A program made the position numbers and the translations under genes. From positions 6,758,001-6,822,000 of the forward strand of contig NZ_CP028158.1 in the NCBI RefSeq assembly GCF_003030345.1: 64,000 nucleotides of DNA. The letters are read 5' to 3'. Under the pieces are notes generated by a model, which was not told where the DNA came from, ran no database searches, and saw nothing but the letters and a program-made list of their open reading frames with translations. The stretch is from Plantactinospora sp. BC1 (lineage in GTDB: Bacteria > Actinomycetota > Actinomycetes > Mycobacteriales > Micromonosporaceae). Shown here one piece after another: positions 62,543-64,000 of this stretch (the stretch's first letter is position 1; the number at the start of each line of letters is the position of its first letter).

Positions 62543-64000
62543 GTGTTGTCCACATTCGTCGCCTGGACGAGGCTGCGTTTGCTTCGCATCGGAGCCGTCG
62601 GCGTCACTGCCGGCGCCGTTCTGATCGCCGGCCTGCCGTTGTCCGCCGGCTCGGCCGCCGCCTCACCGACGCCTCCCGCCCCGCGGGTCGCCGGACTCCT
62701 CGACGCGGACGCGGCGATCGCCGAGGCGAGACGGATCGGCAGGCCAGTTGAGGCAACGGCCTCCGGCAGCCCGACATCCACCCTCACCGCCCGCCCGGAC
62801 GGGCTGCTGGAGCTGGCGCAGTCGGCGGTACCGACCCGCAAGCGGGTCGACGGCGTCTGGAAGGCATTGAATCCGACGTTAGTCAGGCAGGCCGACAGCA
62901 GCATCACCGCAGCGGTCACCACCAACACTGTCCGCCTGTCCCCGGGCGGCACCGGCCCCTTAGCAGAGTTGATCAGCGGCGACCGGGCGGTGGCGTTCAC
63001 CGCGCCGATGCCGCTGCCGGCCCCGGCGTTGGAGGGTCCGACCGCCGTCTACGCCGACGTGCTGCCCGGGGTGGACCTGACGGTACGGGTTACCGCCGAG
63101 GGGGCCTTCTCCCACACGTTCGTCATCAAGACCCGGCAGGCCGCTACACACCCACAGTTGACCGCGCTGAGTCTGTCCACCACCACCAGGGGCGTCACCC
63201 TCACCGCCGACGCGGTCGGAAACATCGCCGGCCGCGACCGCACCGGCGCCACGGTCCTCACCGCTCCCGCACCGCTCATGTGGGACTCCACAGCCCCCGC
63301 AGCAGGAGCCACCCGCCGGGGACAGTCCAGCTCCGATACTCCCGCCCCCGGGCGTACCGCCCCGGTCGGAGTCGAGGTCGCGCCGGACATGGTCACGCTC
63401 AGCCCCGACCGCGATCTTCTGACCGGGGAAAAGACCGTTTATCCGGTCTACATCGATCCCAGCTTCACCTGGACACCCGTCGGCCCGAAGATGTCCGGCT
63501 GGGCCACCATCTCCTACCAGCACCAATCAACGAATTATTGGAAGGACACCCCGGATCTGATCGGCCGTATGCAGGTCGGCAACTCCGGCAGTCAACGCTC
63601 CAACACCCTGATCAATTTCCCCGTTCCCTACGGCACCCTCGCAAACGCCGAAATCAGCTCCGCGACCTTCAAGATCACCAACACCCGGTCCTGGAGCTGC
63701 ACCGACAGGACCGTCTACATCTACGGCCCCAGCACCACACTGACGTCGTCGAACGCCACCTGGAACCACTGGGAAGGCGTCAGCAAAGGCTCCGCCATCG
63801 CCTCCAGGAGCTTCGCCTACGGCTACTCCGGCTGCGACGCCGCCGCCGTCTCCTTCGACATCACCAGCAAGATCCGCACCGACGTCACCGACAGACGAGC
63901 CACCCGCACCCTCTGGATGGTCGCCGCCAACGAGGCCAGCGACACCCAGAGCTGGAAAGAGTTCCTCCAGACCAGCCCCACCCTGACGATCCTCTACAAC
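62543..64000 (+). CDS. Large secreted DNRLRE-type wall/RHS-associated protein, 3' end outside the window
   Basis: Open from GTG 62543 (ribosome-binding site GGGGAGG) through base 64000, 486 residues so far. Signal peptide 1-40 ([26 protein letters not shown]). Early segments [20 protein letters not shown] and [20 protein letters not shown] are the N-terminal domain found in many actinobacterial RHS and LamG proteins. From about residue 300 ([36 protein letters not shown]) a DNRLRE-like beta domain begins. It is divergent from the RHS toxin. The C-terminal part, which would tell whether it is a second RHS toxin, lies outside the window. Confidence 0.8.
   Translation, partial: MLSTFVAWTRLRLLRIGAVGVTAGAVLIAGLPLSAGSAAASPTPPAPRVAGLLDADAAIAEARRIGRPVEATASGSPTSTLTARPDGLLELAQSAVPTRKRVDGVWKALNPTLVRQADSSITAAVTTNTVRLSPGGTGPLAELISGDRAVAFTAPMPLPAPALEGPTAVYADVLPGVDLTVRVTAEGAFSHTFVIKTRQAATHPQLTALSLSTTTRGVTLTADAVGNIAGRDRTGATVLTAPAPLMWDSTAPAAGATRRGQSSSDTPAPGRTAPVGVEVAPDMVTLSPDRDLLTGEKTVYPVYIDPSFTWTPVGPKMSGWATISYQHQSTNYWKDTPDLIGRMQVGNSGSQRSNTLINFPVPYGTLANAEISSATFKITNTRSWSCTDRTVYIYGPSTTLTSSNATWNHWEGVSKGSAIASRSFAYGYSGCDAAAVSFDITSKIRTDVTDRRATRTLWMVAANEASDTQSWKEFLQTSPTLTILYN

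Noticed and set aside
1-64000. CRISPR arrays or secondary-metabolite gene clusters
   Set aside because: No regularly spaced repeats, Cas genes, or PKS/NRPS/terpene/RiPP core genes are visible.

Overview
The window is high-GC actinobacterial DNA: GC-rich third codon positions, many GTG starts, 4-base ATGA/GTGA gene overlaps, one apparently leaderless promoter, LacI regulators beside a CUT1 sugar importer that lacks its own ATPase, and large secreted RHS proteins. Gene content and insertion-sequence (IS) types suggest a soil Micromonosporaceae-like organism. That assignment is inference; no rRNA or other marker gene is present.

Layout. 0-8 kb is a mobile-element graveyard: a BrnT/BrnA-like toxin-antitoxin pair cut by the window edge, a complete IS3-family element with a textbook frameshift site, an IS3 remnant broken by an IS30 fragment, an orphan DddA-like deaminase toxin tip with its Imm1 immunity gene, and a broken integrase-type IS that truncates a cyclase-like gene. 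8-15 kb is mostly intact: an Atu4866-domain protein, a short-chain dehydrogenase, a secreted tripeptidyl-aminopeptidase-like hydrolase, and an ABC ATPase/FtsX permease pair. 15-21.7 kb is mixed: an amidohydrolase pseudogene carrying an IS-end footprint, the 3' half of a tRNA-Val gene with its terminator (an attachment-site-like scar), an orphan HflX N-terminal domain, a large secreted beta-helix protein, over 1 kb without a supportable gene, and a mosaic of IS remnants.

21.7-25.3 kb is a self-contained DHA2 exporter / TetR / flavin amine oxidase operon with an operator overlapping its promoter. A serine recombinase killed by an amber codon follows. 26.7-43 kb is a carbohydrate-utilisation locus. 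On the minus strand lie three secreted GH43 enzymes, a large secreted DUF5695-like protein and a GH16 enzyme. On the plus strand lie two LacI regulators, a CUT1 importer (two permeases, then the binding protein), a Gfo/Idh/MocA oxidoreductase, a PmoA-like (DUF6807) protein and a cupin, the last three with 4-base overlaps. Two copies of one 15-base operator core link the two arms. The enzyme mix suggests plant arabinogalactan as substrate (inference).

43-54.5 kb is accessory and decayed. A degenerate copy of an ECF42 sigma/DGPF pair sits about 7 kb from its intact, oppositely oriented parent. Here too are two broken copies of one IS, a truncated ECF sigma gene, a fragment of a pSAM2-type integrase, a serine hydrolase/TetR divergent pair, and a MarR / methyltransferase / glutaredoxin module. 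54.8-64 kb holds a 2165-residue secreted RHS/YD-repeat protein with an unrecognised C-terminal tip, a 1-base-overlapping small membrane protein that is a candidate immunity protein, a broken Cys-rich/glycine-zipper gene downstream, and a divergent, second secreted protein that runs off the window.

Most promising for follow-up: the RHS tip with its putative membrane immunity protein, the orphan deaminase tip/Imm1 cassette, and the paired LacI operators of the sugar locus.
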